This document shows positions 34,788 to 45,236 of a stretch of DNA of 64,000 bases, piece after piece. The notes beneath the pieces are model-generated. The model saw only the letters and a list, made by a program, of their open reading frames with translations. It was not told the origin of the DNA and made no database searches. The DNA is taken from the NCBI RefSeq assembly GCF_002575655.3, contig NC_053041.3, positions 371,921,054 to 371,985,053 on the forward strand, read 5' to 3'. How positions within the stretch are numbered: the stretch's first letter is position 1; each line of letters begins with the position of its first letter. The DNA is from Aegilops tauschii subsp. strangulata. Taxonomy: Eukaryota; Streptophyta; Magnoliopsida; Poales; Poaceae. The translations under genes and the position numbers were made by a program.

Positions 34788-34792
34788 CGCCC
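34788..34792. repeat. Target-site duplication, right copy (CGCCC)
   Basis: The exact partner of 26869-26873. Confidence 0.92.
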
Positions 34793-36214
34793 GACCGACG
34801 ACCTCTAAGAGGAATGCGTGGACCGCATCGCCGAGCTCGTCAACGCCGCCGGAGAGGCCCCTGCACCGCCCCCTTCGCTGCCTCCCCCGCCGCCCCTCGC
34901 GGGCGACGTGGCCCACGGTACGCCTCCTCCACCTCCCAGGCAAGACGTCATCCCCGAGCCAAGGCGTGAGGCTCCACGGCGCGACCTGTCACGCAAGGCG
35001 CCACCGCGCGATGAGAAAAGCTGCCAGGTGGTGCAGCGGCCGCAAGGAGATGCGCGTGCGCTCCCAGCACTGCCCCGTCAAGACCGCGTGCCACCTGCGG
35101 TGGTGGCACGCGAGCGCCAAGATTAGGCTCCACCTCTATGGCGGGATGCCGTGCATTCACTCCGGAGCTGCGCAGCGTCGTCTGGCCAGGGAAGTTCAAG
35201 CCTGACCTGCCTGGATGTTACGATGGCACCCCCGACCCTGCGGAGTTCCTATAGCTCTATGAGTTGAGCATCGAGGCAGCCAACGGCGATGAGAAGTTCA
35301 TGGAGAACTGGTTTCCCAAAGCCCTCAAAGATGGCGCACGCTCGTGGCTCCTGAACCTCCCTGTGGGATCGATCTCCTCCTGGGACGAGATGCGAGAGCG
35401 TTTCGTCACCAACTTCCAGGGCACTCGCGACCGCCCACCGACTGTGGGTAACCTGCGGCACATCAAGCAGCAGCCAGGAGAGACCTTGCAAAAGTACATC
35501 CAGCGCTTCAACAACGTTCGCCTCAAGATTCCAAAGGTGTCGGACGAGGCCATCATTTCGGCGTTCACTGATGGCGTCCGCGACGTCAAGATGAATGAAG
35601 AGCTCGCCATACACAAGGACCTGTGCACAGCTCCAGAGATGTTCAACATGGCGACCAGGTGTGAGAGAGCCGAGGAAGGCCGCCTCTCCCTCCTGGAGCT
35701 TCCAAAGGCAGACCCAGAAGACAAGAAAGCCAAGGCCAATAACGTGAAGCACAAGGGACCAGCTGTGCTCGCGGCCGAACCTAAGATGAAGCCCGGCTGC
35801 GACCACCCGGAGTCATCCAAGGGCAGCCACCCGTTCTGCGTCTTCCACAACGTGCATAGCCACAACACCAACGACTGCCAAGAGCTCAGGGCCATCCCAG
35901 ACGCCTTGGTCACCGCCCCGAGCGCAATTACCGAGGCTACGGTCGTGGAGGAGGCCAAGGCAGAGGACGCTGGGACAGCTGCGACCCCCGCCGGGACTAG
36001 CGCGATCAGCCTCGTGAGGACCGCTGGCAGGGCCAGCCTCGCGAGGGCCCCTGGAGAGATCATCCTCGCGAGGACCATCCTCAGGGCAACACTGTCCTTC
36101 CTCCGCTGTCGCCACTGCCAAGAAGGAATGATGACCACAACCAGGATGAAGGGGCTGGGAGCTTCTAGGAGCCTCGTGCCATTGCTTGCATCCTCGGCGG
36201 CGCTCAGGCCCTAG
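34793..36214 (+). pseudogene. Gypsy Gag, main part, with frameshift
   Basis: An open stretch at 34818-35126 is a Pro-rich linker. After a frameshift and a TAG near 35251 the frame 35264-36214 gives a 316-residue Gag core with the Retrotrans_gag pattern: WFPKALKDGARSW, then WDEMRERFV, then a zinc-like C-V-F-H...H-N-T-N-D-C near 35838-35880. This is the particle-forming part of the Tat-like element, and 26592-26873 is its N-terminus on the other side of the nested insertion. The C-terminal part is Ala/Thr-rich and likely shifted relative to the protease. Confidence 0.75.
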
Positions 36215-37630
36215 CCTCCCATCGCATCTTCAAGCAGTTCGCTCGTGAGGTGAACGCGGCCCTCCCCAAGCTCAAGGCAACGCATCCGCTTAGGTGGTCC
36301 AAGTACTCCAACACCTTCGACTCTTCCGACCAGCTCAAGTGTGCGGCCACTGTCGGCGCCCTCCCGATGCTCTGCTCGCCTACCGTCAGCAATGTCCTTG
36401 TCACCAAGACACTCATTGATGGCGGCGCGGGGCTCAGTGTGCTCTCCATCGAGATGTTCGACAAGCTCCAGGTGTCGTACAACTAGCTCCGGCCTACCAA
36501 GCTCTTCTCAGGAGTGACCGACGGCTCCACCACCCTAATAGGGCAGATCCACCTCCCTGTCACCTTCGGCAAGCATGACAGCTACCATACTGAGCTCATC
36601 GACTTCGACGCCGCCCATATTCGCCTCCCGTACAATGCATCCTCGGGTACCCGGCCCTGGCCAAGTTCATGGCCGTGACTCACCATGGCTACAATGTCGT
36701 TAAGATGCCAGGAAGCGACGACATCATCGCAGTCGCCTGCGACGAGAAGGACGCGGTGTGCTCCCTCGAGCGCGCCTACCAGGAAGCAGCTGTCGAGAAA
36801 CCCAGAAGATGAGGGCGCCGTCTACCCTCCTGAGGCCGTCCCCAAGAAGAAGAAGCAGCTGATCCACCAAGGACCTCAGGAGGATGGGGCGGACGGTGGC
36901 CCTGCCTCAGGACCCGCACCCACTGGCGGGGCATCTCCCCCTCTCGCATAGGAAGGCGCGCCTGGCGCCCCTCTCAGGCTGGGCTCGGGGGCTCTCCTCT
37001 GGAGGGCCTTAGACCTGGCCAATGTCACGAGGGAGGCGCTCAGGCACCATGTGGAGGCGTGTTTTAGCGCACGCCTCCGCGAGGATGGCGCAGGGCGCCA
37101 GGCGCCAGGCGCTCAGGAGTTCATCACCAACGCAACCAAGGAGCTTCAGGAGGCGCAAGCCATGTGTGGCGAGCACCGTCGTCCACTCCCCAGTGCAGTC
37201 GCTAGCCCTGACGAGGGTAGCGAGCTGCGCGTCTGCATCAATATCCCAGGGCTCAACAGAGCCGTGTCTCAGGAGAGCTACTGGCTGTCCCACATCGGTC
37301 GGTGCAAGGGCCCCCCACATAGCTATGTTCGCATGCCTTTCAGTTTGCTGATCAGGGAAGTCGTGCACCAGCGCCACATGCAGGATGTCCTGGCGGCTCA
37401 TGAGGCCAGGCATCAGGCAATCCTGACGGAGATGGCAACGGATCCACGTGAGCGCCCCGGGCCTCCAGAGCCTCGCGAGGTTCAGGACCTGGGCGACTCA
37501 TGAGGAGCGACTTCTGCAGCAAGCGTCTTCAGCTACTCCAACACTTCTTCAGCAACGGTGCCAGGTGACACTTTTTGGTTTGTTTAGTTGGGGGCGCCCC
37601 TCGGGCTGCATCATCCCCAAGCCGCGTGGG
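36215..37630 (+). pseudogene. Protease and fragmentary reverse transcriptase of the Tat-like element
   Basis: 36250-36486 contains a retropepsin-like core with L-I-D-G-G-A (active-site Asp at 36417) and is stopped by TAG at 36484. Protease-like sequence continues in shifted frames to about 36780. 37051-37503 reads through a stretch resembling the start of reverse transcriptase (E-L-R-V-C-I-N...L-N) and then jumps to Y-V-R-M-P-F-S-L, so part of the palm, including the usual catalytic Asp region, is absent or scrambled. RNase H and integrase are not seen before the Angela insertion at 37631. Confidence 0.6.
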
Positions 37631-39341
37631 TGTTGGAAATATGCCCTAGAGGCAATAATAAAGTGGTTATTATTATATTTCCTTGTTCATGATAATTGTC
37701 TATTATTCATGTTATAATTGTATTAACCGGAAACCGTAATACATGTGTGAATACATAGATCACAACATGTCCCTAGTGAGCCTCTAGTTGACTAGCTCGT
37801 TGATCAATAGATGGTTGTGGTTTCCTGACCATGCACATTGGATTTCATTGATAACTGGATCACATCATTAGGAGAATGATGTGATGGACAAGACCCAATC
37901 CTAAGCATAGCACAAGATCGTGTAGTTCGTTTGCTAGAGCTTTTCTAATGTCAAGTATCATTTCCTTCGACCATGAGATTGTGCAACTCCCGGATACCGT
38001 AGGAATGCTTTGGGTGTATCAAACGTCACAATGTAACTGGGTGACTATAAAGGTGCACTACAGGTACCTCCAAAAGTGTATGTTGAGTTGGCATGAATCG
38101 AGACTGGGATTTGTCACTCCGTATGACGGAGAGGTATCTCTGGGCCCACTTGGTAATGCATCATCATAATGAGCTCAATGTGACTAAGGAGTTAGCCACG
38201 GGATCTTGCGTTACGGAACGAGTAAAGAGACTTGCCGGCAACGAGATTAAACGAGGTATGGAGATACCGACGATCGAATCTCGGGCAAGTAACATACCGA
38301 TGGACAAAGGGAATTGTATACGGGATTGATTGAATCCCTGACATCATGGTTCATCCGATGAGATTATCATGGAACATGTGGGAGCCAACATGGGTATCCA
38401 GATCCCGTTGTTGGTTATTGGCCGGAGAGATGTCTCGGTCATGTCTGCTTGGTTCCCGAACCCATAGGGTCTACACACTTAAGGTTCGGTGACACTAGAG
38501 TTGTTATGGGAAATTGTATGTGGTTACCGAAGGTTGTTCGGAGTCCTGGATGAGATCTCGGACGTCACGAGGAGTTCCAGAATGGTTCGGAGGTGAAAAT
38601 TTTTATATGGGAAGTCCAGTTTCAGTTGCCGGAATAGTTTCGGGGGTTATCGGTATTGTACCGGGACCACCGAAAGGTGTCCGGGGGTCCACCGGGTGGG
38701 GCCACCTGCCCCGGGAGATTTAATGGGCTGAATACGGGAGGGAACCAGGCCCCTAGTGGGCTGGTGCGCTCCCCCAAGGGCCCAAGGCGCCTAGGGTTGG
38801 AAACCCTTGGGGAGGGGGTGCCTCCCACCTTGCTTGGGGGGCAAGTCTCCCCCCTGGTCGCCGCCCCCCTCTAGATGCATCTAGGGGGCCGGCCTCCTCT
38901 TCCCTTCCCCCTATAAATAGTGGGGGGTGGGGGGCAGCCGCACCGCTTCCCTTCGCGCAGCCCCTCCCTCCTCCAACACCTCCTCCTCCGTAGTGCTTGG
39001 CGAAGTCCTGCCGGAGAACTGCAAGCTCCACCACCACACTGTCGTGCTGCTAGAGCTCTCCCTCAACTTCTCCTCTCCCCTTGCTGGATCAAGAAGGAGG
39101 AGACGTCCCCGAGTTGTACGTGTGTTCAACGTGGAGGCGCCGTCCGTTTGGCGCTTGGATCCGATCTTCCGCGATTTGAATCGCCGCGAGTACGACTCCA
39201 TCAACCGCGTTCTTGTAACGCTTCCGCTTAGCAATCTTCAAGGGTATGAAGATGCACTCCCTCTCTCTCGTTGCTAGCGTCTCCTAGATTAATCTTGGTG
39301 ACACGTAGGAAAATTTTGAATTATTACTACGTTCCCCAATA
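37631..39341 (+). repeat. 5' LTR of the Angela-type element
   Basis: 1711 bp, with a TATA box at 38911 and a GC-rich leader. The right end reads CCCCAATA where the group usually ends in CA, so the terminal dinucleotide seems mutated. The five bases before the start, GTGGG (37626-37630), are the expected left target duplication. Confidence 0.92.
38911..38920 (+). promoter_or_regulatory. TATA box of the Angela-type LTR
   Basis: CTATAAATAG lies after a C-rich stretch and about 430 bp before the LTR end. Confidence 0.8.
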
Positions 39342-40619
39342 GTGGCATCATGAGCTAGGTCTATGCGTAGATTCTATGCACGAGTAGAACACAAAGTAGT
39401 AGTGGGCGATGATTTGGTCAATTTTGCTTACCGTTACTAGTATTATCTTGATTCGATGGCATTGTGGGATGAAGCGGCCCGGACCGACCTTACACGTACG
39501 CTTACGTGAGACTGGTTCCACCGACTGACATGCACTTGATGCATAAGGTGGCTAGCAGGTGTCTGTCTCTCCACTTCAGTCGGATCGGATTCGATGAAAC
39601 GGGTCCTTATGAAGGGTAAATAGCAATTGGCATATCACCGTTGTGGCTTTTGCGTAGGTAAGAAACGTTCTTGCTAGATACCCATAGCAGCCACGTAAAA
39701 CATGCAAACAACAATTAGAGGACGTCTAACTTGTTTTTGCAGGGTATGTTATGTGATGTGATATGGCCAAAAGGATGTGATGAATGGTATATGTGATGTA
39801 TGAGATTGATCATGTTCTTGTAATAGGAATCACACCTTGCATGTCGATGAGGATGACAACCGGCAGGAGCCATACGAGTTGTCTTAATTTATTGTATGAC
39901 ATGCGTGTCAATGAAAACGCCATGTAATTACTTTACTTTATTGCTAACCGTTAGCCATAGTAGTAGAAATAATAGTTGGCGAGACAACTTCATGAAGACA
40001 CGATGATGGAGATCATGGTGTCATGCCTGTGACGAAGGTGATCGTGACGCGCCTCGAAGATGGAGATCAAAGGCGCAAGATGATATTGGCCATATCATGT
40101 CACTTTATGATTTGCATGTGATGTTTGTCATGTTTACATCTTATTTGCTTAGAACGACGGTAGCATAAATAAGATGATCCCTCACTAAAATTTCAAGAAA
40201 TGTGTTCCCCCTGTCTGTGCACCATTGCGAAGGTTCATTGTTTTGAAGCACCACGTGATGATCGGGTGTGATAGATTCTAACGTTTGCATACAACAGGTG
40301 TAAGCCAGATTTACACATGCGAAACACTTAGGTTGACTTGACGAGCCTAGCATGTACAGACATGGCCTCGGAACACGAGAGACCAAAAGGTCAAACATGA
40401 GTCATATAGTAGATGCGATCAACATGGAGATGTTCACCGTTGATGACTAGTCGGTCTCACGTGATGATCGGACACGGCCTAGTCGATTCGGATCATGTAT
40501 CACTTAGATGACTAGAGGGATGTCTATCTGAGTGGGAGTTCATTAAATAATTTGATTAGATGAACTTAATTATCATGAACTTAGTCTGAAATATCTTTAC
40601 AATATGTCTTGTAGATCAA
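39342..40619 (+). other. Primer-binding site and leader of the Angela-type element
   Basis: The primer site GTGGCATCATGAGCTAGGTC (39342-39361) is a slightly altered Met-tRNA site. About 1.26 kb of untranslated leader follows, with no convincing gene. Confidence 0.8.
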
Positions 40620-42130
40620 ATGGCCCACGCTAATGTTGGCCTCAACTTCAACGCGTTCCTAGAGAATACCAAGCTGAAAGACGATGGTAGCAACTATACG
40701 GACTGGGTCCATAACTTGAGGATCATCCTCATAACTGCCAAGAAAACTTATGTCCTTGAAGCACCGCTACGTGATGCGCCAATTTTCCCAGCAACTCAAG
40801 ATGTTATGAACGCCTGGCAGTCGCGTGGTGATGATTACTCCCTGATTCAGTGCGACATGCTTTACAGCTTAGAATCGGGGCTCCAAAAGCGTTTTGAGCA
40901 GCACGGAGCATATGAGATGTCTGAGAGCTGAAAATGGTTTTCCAAGCTCATGCCTGGGTCGAGAGATATGAAGTCCCCGACAAGTTCTACTGTTGTAAGA
41001 TGGAGGAAAACAATTCTGTCAGCGAGCATATACTCAAAATGTCTGGGTTGCACAACCGCTTGTATCAGTTGGGAGTTAATCTTCCAGATAACTCGGTCAT
41101 TGACAGGATCCTCCAGTCGCTTCCACCTAGCTATTAGAGCTTTGTCATGAACTACAATATGCAAGGGACGGAGAAGTCCATTCCTAAGTTATATTCAATG
41201 CTGAAATCAGCGGAGGTGGAGATCAAAAAGGAACATCAAGTGTTGATGGTGAATAAGACCACTAGTTTCAAGAAAGGCAAGGGTAAGAAGAACTTCAAGA
41301 AGGACGGCAAGGGAGTTGCCGTGCCCGGTAAGTCAGTTGCCGGGAAGAAGCCAAAGAATGGACCCAAGCCTGAGACTGAGTGCTTTTATTGCAAGGGAAA
41401 TGGTCACTGGAAGTGGAACTGCCCCCAATTACTTAGCAGATAAGAAGGCCGACAACGCCAAAGGTATATATGATATACATGTTATTGATGTGTACCTTAC
41501 CAGCACTCGTAGTATCTCCTGGGTATTTGATACCGGTGCGGTTGCTCATGTTTGTAACTCAAAACAGGAGCTGCGGAATAAGCGGAGACTGGCGAAGGAC
41601 GAGGTGACGATGCGCGTCGGGAATGGTTCCAAGGTCGGTGTGATCACCGTCGGCACGCTACCTCTACATCTACCTTCGGGATTAGTTTTAAACCTCAATA
41701 ATTGTTATTTAGTGCCAGCTTTGAGCATGAACATTGTATTTGGATCCCGTTTAATGCGAGATAGCTACTCATTTAAATCCGGGAATAATGGTTGTTCTAT
41801 TTATATGAGGGATATGTTTTATGGTCATGCCCCGTTGGTCAATGGTTTATTTTTATTGAATCTCGAACGTGATGTTACGCATATTCATAGTGTGAATGCC
41901 AAAAGATGTAAGGTTGATAATGATAGTCCCACATACTTGTGGCACTGCCGCCTTGGTCACATTGGTGTCAAACGCATGAAGAAACTCCAAGTAGATGGAC
42001 TTTTGGAGTCTCTTGATTATGAATCATTTGACACGTGCGAACCATTCCTTATGGGCAAAATGACCAAGACTCCGTTCTCCGGAACAATGGAGCGAGCAAC
42101 CAACATGTTGGAAATCATACATACTGATGT
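40620..42130 (+). pseudogene. Angela-type Gag, protease and pre-integrase region, broken
   Basis: The start is the ATG at 40620. The Gag N-terminus (Trp-rich, N-Y-T-D-W-V-H-N-L-R) is open to 40931. After a frameshift it continues at 40934, has a TAG at 41135 and reaches a zinc knuckle, C-F-Y-C-K-G-N-G-H-W-K-W-N-C, near 41390. A second shift in a run of C near 41425 leads to the protease active site D-T-G-A (41528) and the GAG-pre-integrase motif H-C-R-L-G-H with C-E-P. The frame is cut at 42130 by the inserted copia LTR, just before the integrase core. Confidence 0.9.
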
Positions 42131-43642
42131 TGTAAGTGCATCTAGTGCCCCTTAGTGATTTTGGTGCATTGGAGACTTATAGGTTAAGGGACTGATGCAT
42201 TTGTGAGTGTACACGGTTCTATAAGTCTATGAGGAGTTTGATATTTACAGAGAAAGTCGACCCCTAAAAATGAATGTCTTCAACTGAAGACTTTGGATTT
42301 CTGAGGCCTTTCTGAAGACTTTGAAAGTGAAGAAATTGGTGTGACCATGAAGACTTGATAATCATGCGACAAACATGAAGCGTGAAGAATTTTGTTTTCG
42401 TAGTTTTATTTTCTCTTTCTTGAGTCATTGGAAACATCGTACTGTTAAAGGGGGTCGAGGAAAAACTAAGGAAAAATTTCCCAGTGATGCTCAACTCAAA
42501 AACCTACTCCGACCAATCCTTTGGAGTGAATCCATTGGAAATCTCATACAGTTCAGTCAATTTCTTCAGTGATAGAGACGAAGCTCTTCTGGTCTCTGAG
42601 GAATTTGTTCTGACTGAGGAGTTAGGAATTTTCCAGTGCGGATTGCCTACAAGTGAGGAACATGATAGCCCTTAGGAATTTGAGCCTCAAATTTCTGACC
42701 GTTGCCGTGCTACGCGCCAGCTGTCCCAAATTATCTACCCACCTAACGGTCATATCATTGAAGGGCATTTATGTCTTATCATGTCGGACTGCTCCCTAGG
42801 CTATAAATAGCCACCCCCTACAACCACTAGCTGGTTGGCTGCTCCGAGAGAAACTGACACTTGTCATTGAGAGCAGCCCATCCTCCGAGGACTTTGAGCA
42901 AAAATCATCAAGTGAGGAAAACCCAAACTCAAACACCTACAAACCCAAAGTGATTGAGCATCACTGAAGATATTGTTCCTGCGTGGATCTGATGCTTGTT
43001 ACCTTTGAAGACTGTGCATCTTCCAGACGGTTAGGCATCATGGTCTAGAGCATCCAAGAGGAAATTGTGGATCGCCGAGTGACCGAGTTTGTGAAGGTTT
43101 GGAAGTCACCTGAAGACTTACCACGAGTGATTGGGTGAGGTCTGTGTGACCTTAGCTCAAGGAGAATACGGTGAGAGCTGTGTGTCCGGGACTGTGTGTC
43201 CTCGGGTTTAAATACCTAGCCGCTCGAACCACACATACAACTATCACAACAGTTGGAACTGGTCTACCAAATCACTATCTTCACCAAGCCTACTGCTTCT
43301 ATTTCCTCAACCCTTCCATTTCCTCATTACTGTGTTGTGTGCTTCTTCATATCTGTTTGAAGACATTGACTGAAGACTTTCTCAATTTCCTCAGTTCAAT
43401 TTCTTCAGTCTGGTTGTCTTCATCCTGTTTTATCCTGTGCTTACGCTTTCTGTACTCTGTGTTTGTTTTCATTTCATCATGATGTCCATGCATATGTTAT
43501 GTTATGTTATGTTATGTCTGCATCTTAGTACTTATTCCGCTGCGTTCTTTGCTTAGGAATTTCCTCACCCTGAAATTCCTCAGTGAAGAATTCATAAAAA
43601 TCGCCTATTCACCCCCCCTCTAGTCGACTTAACGCACTTTCA
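42131..43642 (+). repeat. 5' LTR of the SIRE/Maximus-like element
   Basis: It runs from TGTAAGTGCATC to CACTTTCA, 1512 bp, with a TATA box at 42801-42810. A short run of TTATG repeats lies near 43497-43516. Confidence 0.93.
42801..42810 (+). promoter_or_regulatory. TATA box of the copia LTR
   Basis: CTATAAATAG, conserved with the sister LTR at 25147-25156. Confidence 0.78.
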
Positions 43643-43644
43643 AT

Positions 43645-43656
43645 TGGTATCAGAGC
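43645..43656 (+). other. Met-tRNA primer-binding site
   Basis: TGGTATCAGAGC lies two bases after the LTR end, an exact initiator-Met-tRNA match. Confidence 0.92.
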
Positions 43657-43709
43657 AAGGTACTCCCTTGTTCTGCGTGATTTTGGTTTAACCGCCTGGA
43701 GTTTTAGTT

Positions 43710-45236
43710 ATGTCGACCGCAGGAATGATCAAGGTCTCTGCTGGGTGTCCTACCTTCGATGGGACGGACTACCCCTACTGGAAGAATAAGATGCGAATGC
43801 ATCTTGAGGCAATTGATAACGATCTCTGGTATGTTGTTGAAAATGGCCTTCCCTCTGTCACTCCTACCATCAACGCTGCTGGCATGAAGAGATTCAAGCA
43901 ACTCGACTCTCAAGCAAAGAACATCATATGTGGCCATCTGAGCAAAGGGCAGTATGGCAGAGTGAGTGCTTTGGAGACAGCTAAGCTTATCTGGGATAGG
44001 CTGTCCAAGGTCAATGAAGGAGTCTCAATACAGCGTGACTCTCGAGTTGACGTTCTGCGCAATCTCTTCAACCGCTTCGAAAGACTCGAGAATGAAAATG
44101 TACAGCAAACCTTCGATCGCCTCACTGACATCTCAAATGAGCTTCAAGCACTTGGTGCCACTGACATCACCGACCATGAGGTGGTGAAGAAATTGTTGAG
44201 ATCGCTTGATTCCTCATTTGACACTCTGGCACTGATGATACAAGAACGTGGAGATTACAAGTCACTTGATCCCGCTGACATCCTCGAGAGGCTAAACACT
44301 CATGAGTTCCAGCTTGCTGAAAAGAGAGATCTCTATGGTCCGAGCTATGGCAGATCACGCGCTCTAAAGGCCAAGGCAGTGTCTGAATCTGAAGGTGAAG
44401 ATTCTGGTAGCGGCCTTGGTGATCGTGAAGAACTGAGCCAGGAGCTAGCAATGCTCGTGAAGAAATTCCAGAAGTTCTCAAGATGTGGTTGCTTTGGGAA
44501 ATCATCAAGAAGTGATGATTCTTCATCCCGTGACTACAAGAAGAGACTGTGCCACAAATGCAAGAAACATGGTCACTACATGCAAGATTTTCCTCAGTGG
44601 GAAAAGGAATCAAAGAAGAAGAAATACAAGGATTACAGTTCTGATGACTCAATGAAGAAGAAGAAATCTTCAAAGTCTTCACCTCACAAGAAGAGCAGCT
44701 CCAAGAAGGCTCGGGCATTCATTGGCAAGGAAATGGACTCTGAAGCTGAATCTGAGGAACATGAGGAAGAGGAGGCATCTGAGGAGTCAGAATCTGGTGT
44801 GGCGAGCCTAGCCCTCGCTACTGCGTTCGTCAGCAAGTCCATCTTCAACTATGAGGAAAATGGCCTCCACAACAAGGCTGATGACGACGATGATGACTAC
44901 ACTCCCACCTATTGCTTCATGGCAAAGGGTGCTAAGGTACTCAAATACCCCTCCTCTGAATCAAGTGAGGATGAATCTAATGAAAACCTCAAGCCTAGTT
45001 ACTCTAAACTTGCTGAGATTGCTGTGAAACAACAAAAGGCTTTTGAAAAGGTTCAAAACATGCTAGACAAGAGTGATGATGTGTTGGGTGAAGAAATGGA
45101 TCGCACCAAAACTTTAACTAAAAATCTTCATAGACTTCGGTCCAAGTTTGACAATCTTCAGAGTCATCATAACACTCTCTTATCTGATCATGAGAAGCTT
45201 TCTTATGAATTTCTTCAAAAGAAAGCAAGATCTTGA
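43710..45236 (+). CDS. Copia Gag, C-terminus shifted out of frame
   Basis: It starts at the ATG at 43710, 54 bp after the primer site. A 508-codon open frame has the N-terminal DUF4219/UBN2-type Gag region (F-D-G-T-D-Y-P-Y-W), a zinc knuckle C-H-K-C-K-K-H-G-H-Y-M-Q-D-F whose last Cys is replaced by Phe (about 44560-44594), a Lys/Ser-rich basic stretch and acidic segments, then coiled-coil-like sequence. The stop at 45234 results from a one-base shift near 45222; the continuing frame is 45148-46140. The protein would form particles and bind RNA. Because of the lost zinc ligand and frameshift it is probably not fully functional. Confidence 0.85.
   Translation: MSTAGMIKVSAGCPTFDGTDYPYWKNKMRMHLEAIDNDLWYVVENGLPSVTPTINAAGMKRFKQLDSQAKNIICGHLSKGQYGRVSALETAKLIWDRLSKVNEGVSIQRDSRVDVLRNLFNRFERLENENVQQTFDRLTDISNELQALGATDITDHEVVKKLLRSLDSSFDTLALMIQERGDYKSLDPADILERLNTHEFQLAEKRDLYGPSYGRSRALKAKAVSESEGEDSGSGLGDREELSQELAMLVKKFQKFSRCGCFGKSSRSDDSSSRDYKKRLCHKCKKHGHYMQDFPQWEKESKKKKYKDYSSDDSMKKKKSSKSSPHKKSSSKKARAFIGKEMDSEAESEEHEEEEASEESESGVASLALATAFVSKSIFNYEENGLHNKADDDDDDYTPTYCFMAKGAKVLKYPSSESSEDESNENLKPSYSKLAEIAVKQQKAFEKVQNMLDKSDDVLGEEMDRTKTLTKNLHRLRSKFDNLQSHHNTLLSDHEKLSYEFLQKKARS

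Larger units (their letters stand above)
25814..37630 (+). mobile_element. Decayed Ty3/gypsy element, probably Tat lineage
   Basis: A partial LTR ends CCGACA at 26519, followed by a primer site, gag (26592-26873 and 34793-36214), a protease remnant and a short reverse-transcriptase remnant. A complete LTR element (26874-34787) is inserted in gag. An Angela LTR (37631) truncates it in pol and a copia LTR (25813) cuts its own LTR on the left. The Gag style and GC-rich code suggest the Tat/Athila side of the gypsy tree. The lineage call is inference. Confidence 0.8.
37631..42130 (+). mobile_element. Angela/BARE-type Ty1/copia element, left part
   Basis: The LTR starts TGTTGGAAATATGCCCTAGA, the well-known start of the Triticeae Angela/BARE/WIS group. 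LTR, primer site, leader, gag, protease and pre-integrase region follow. At 42131 another copia LTR interrupts it in the same orientation. Integrase, reverse transcriptase and the 3' LTR are not in the window and should lie beyond 64000. Confidence 0.93.

Noticed and set aside
34712..35205. Alternative Arg-rich frames around 34712-35205
   Set aside because: Out-of-frame readings of the GC-rich gag linker.
37051..37503. 150-codon ORF as a possible host gene
   Set aside because: It contains two reverse-transcriptase-like motifs and lies between gypsy protease and an Angela insertion, so it is a pol fragment.
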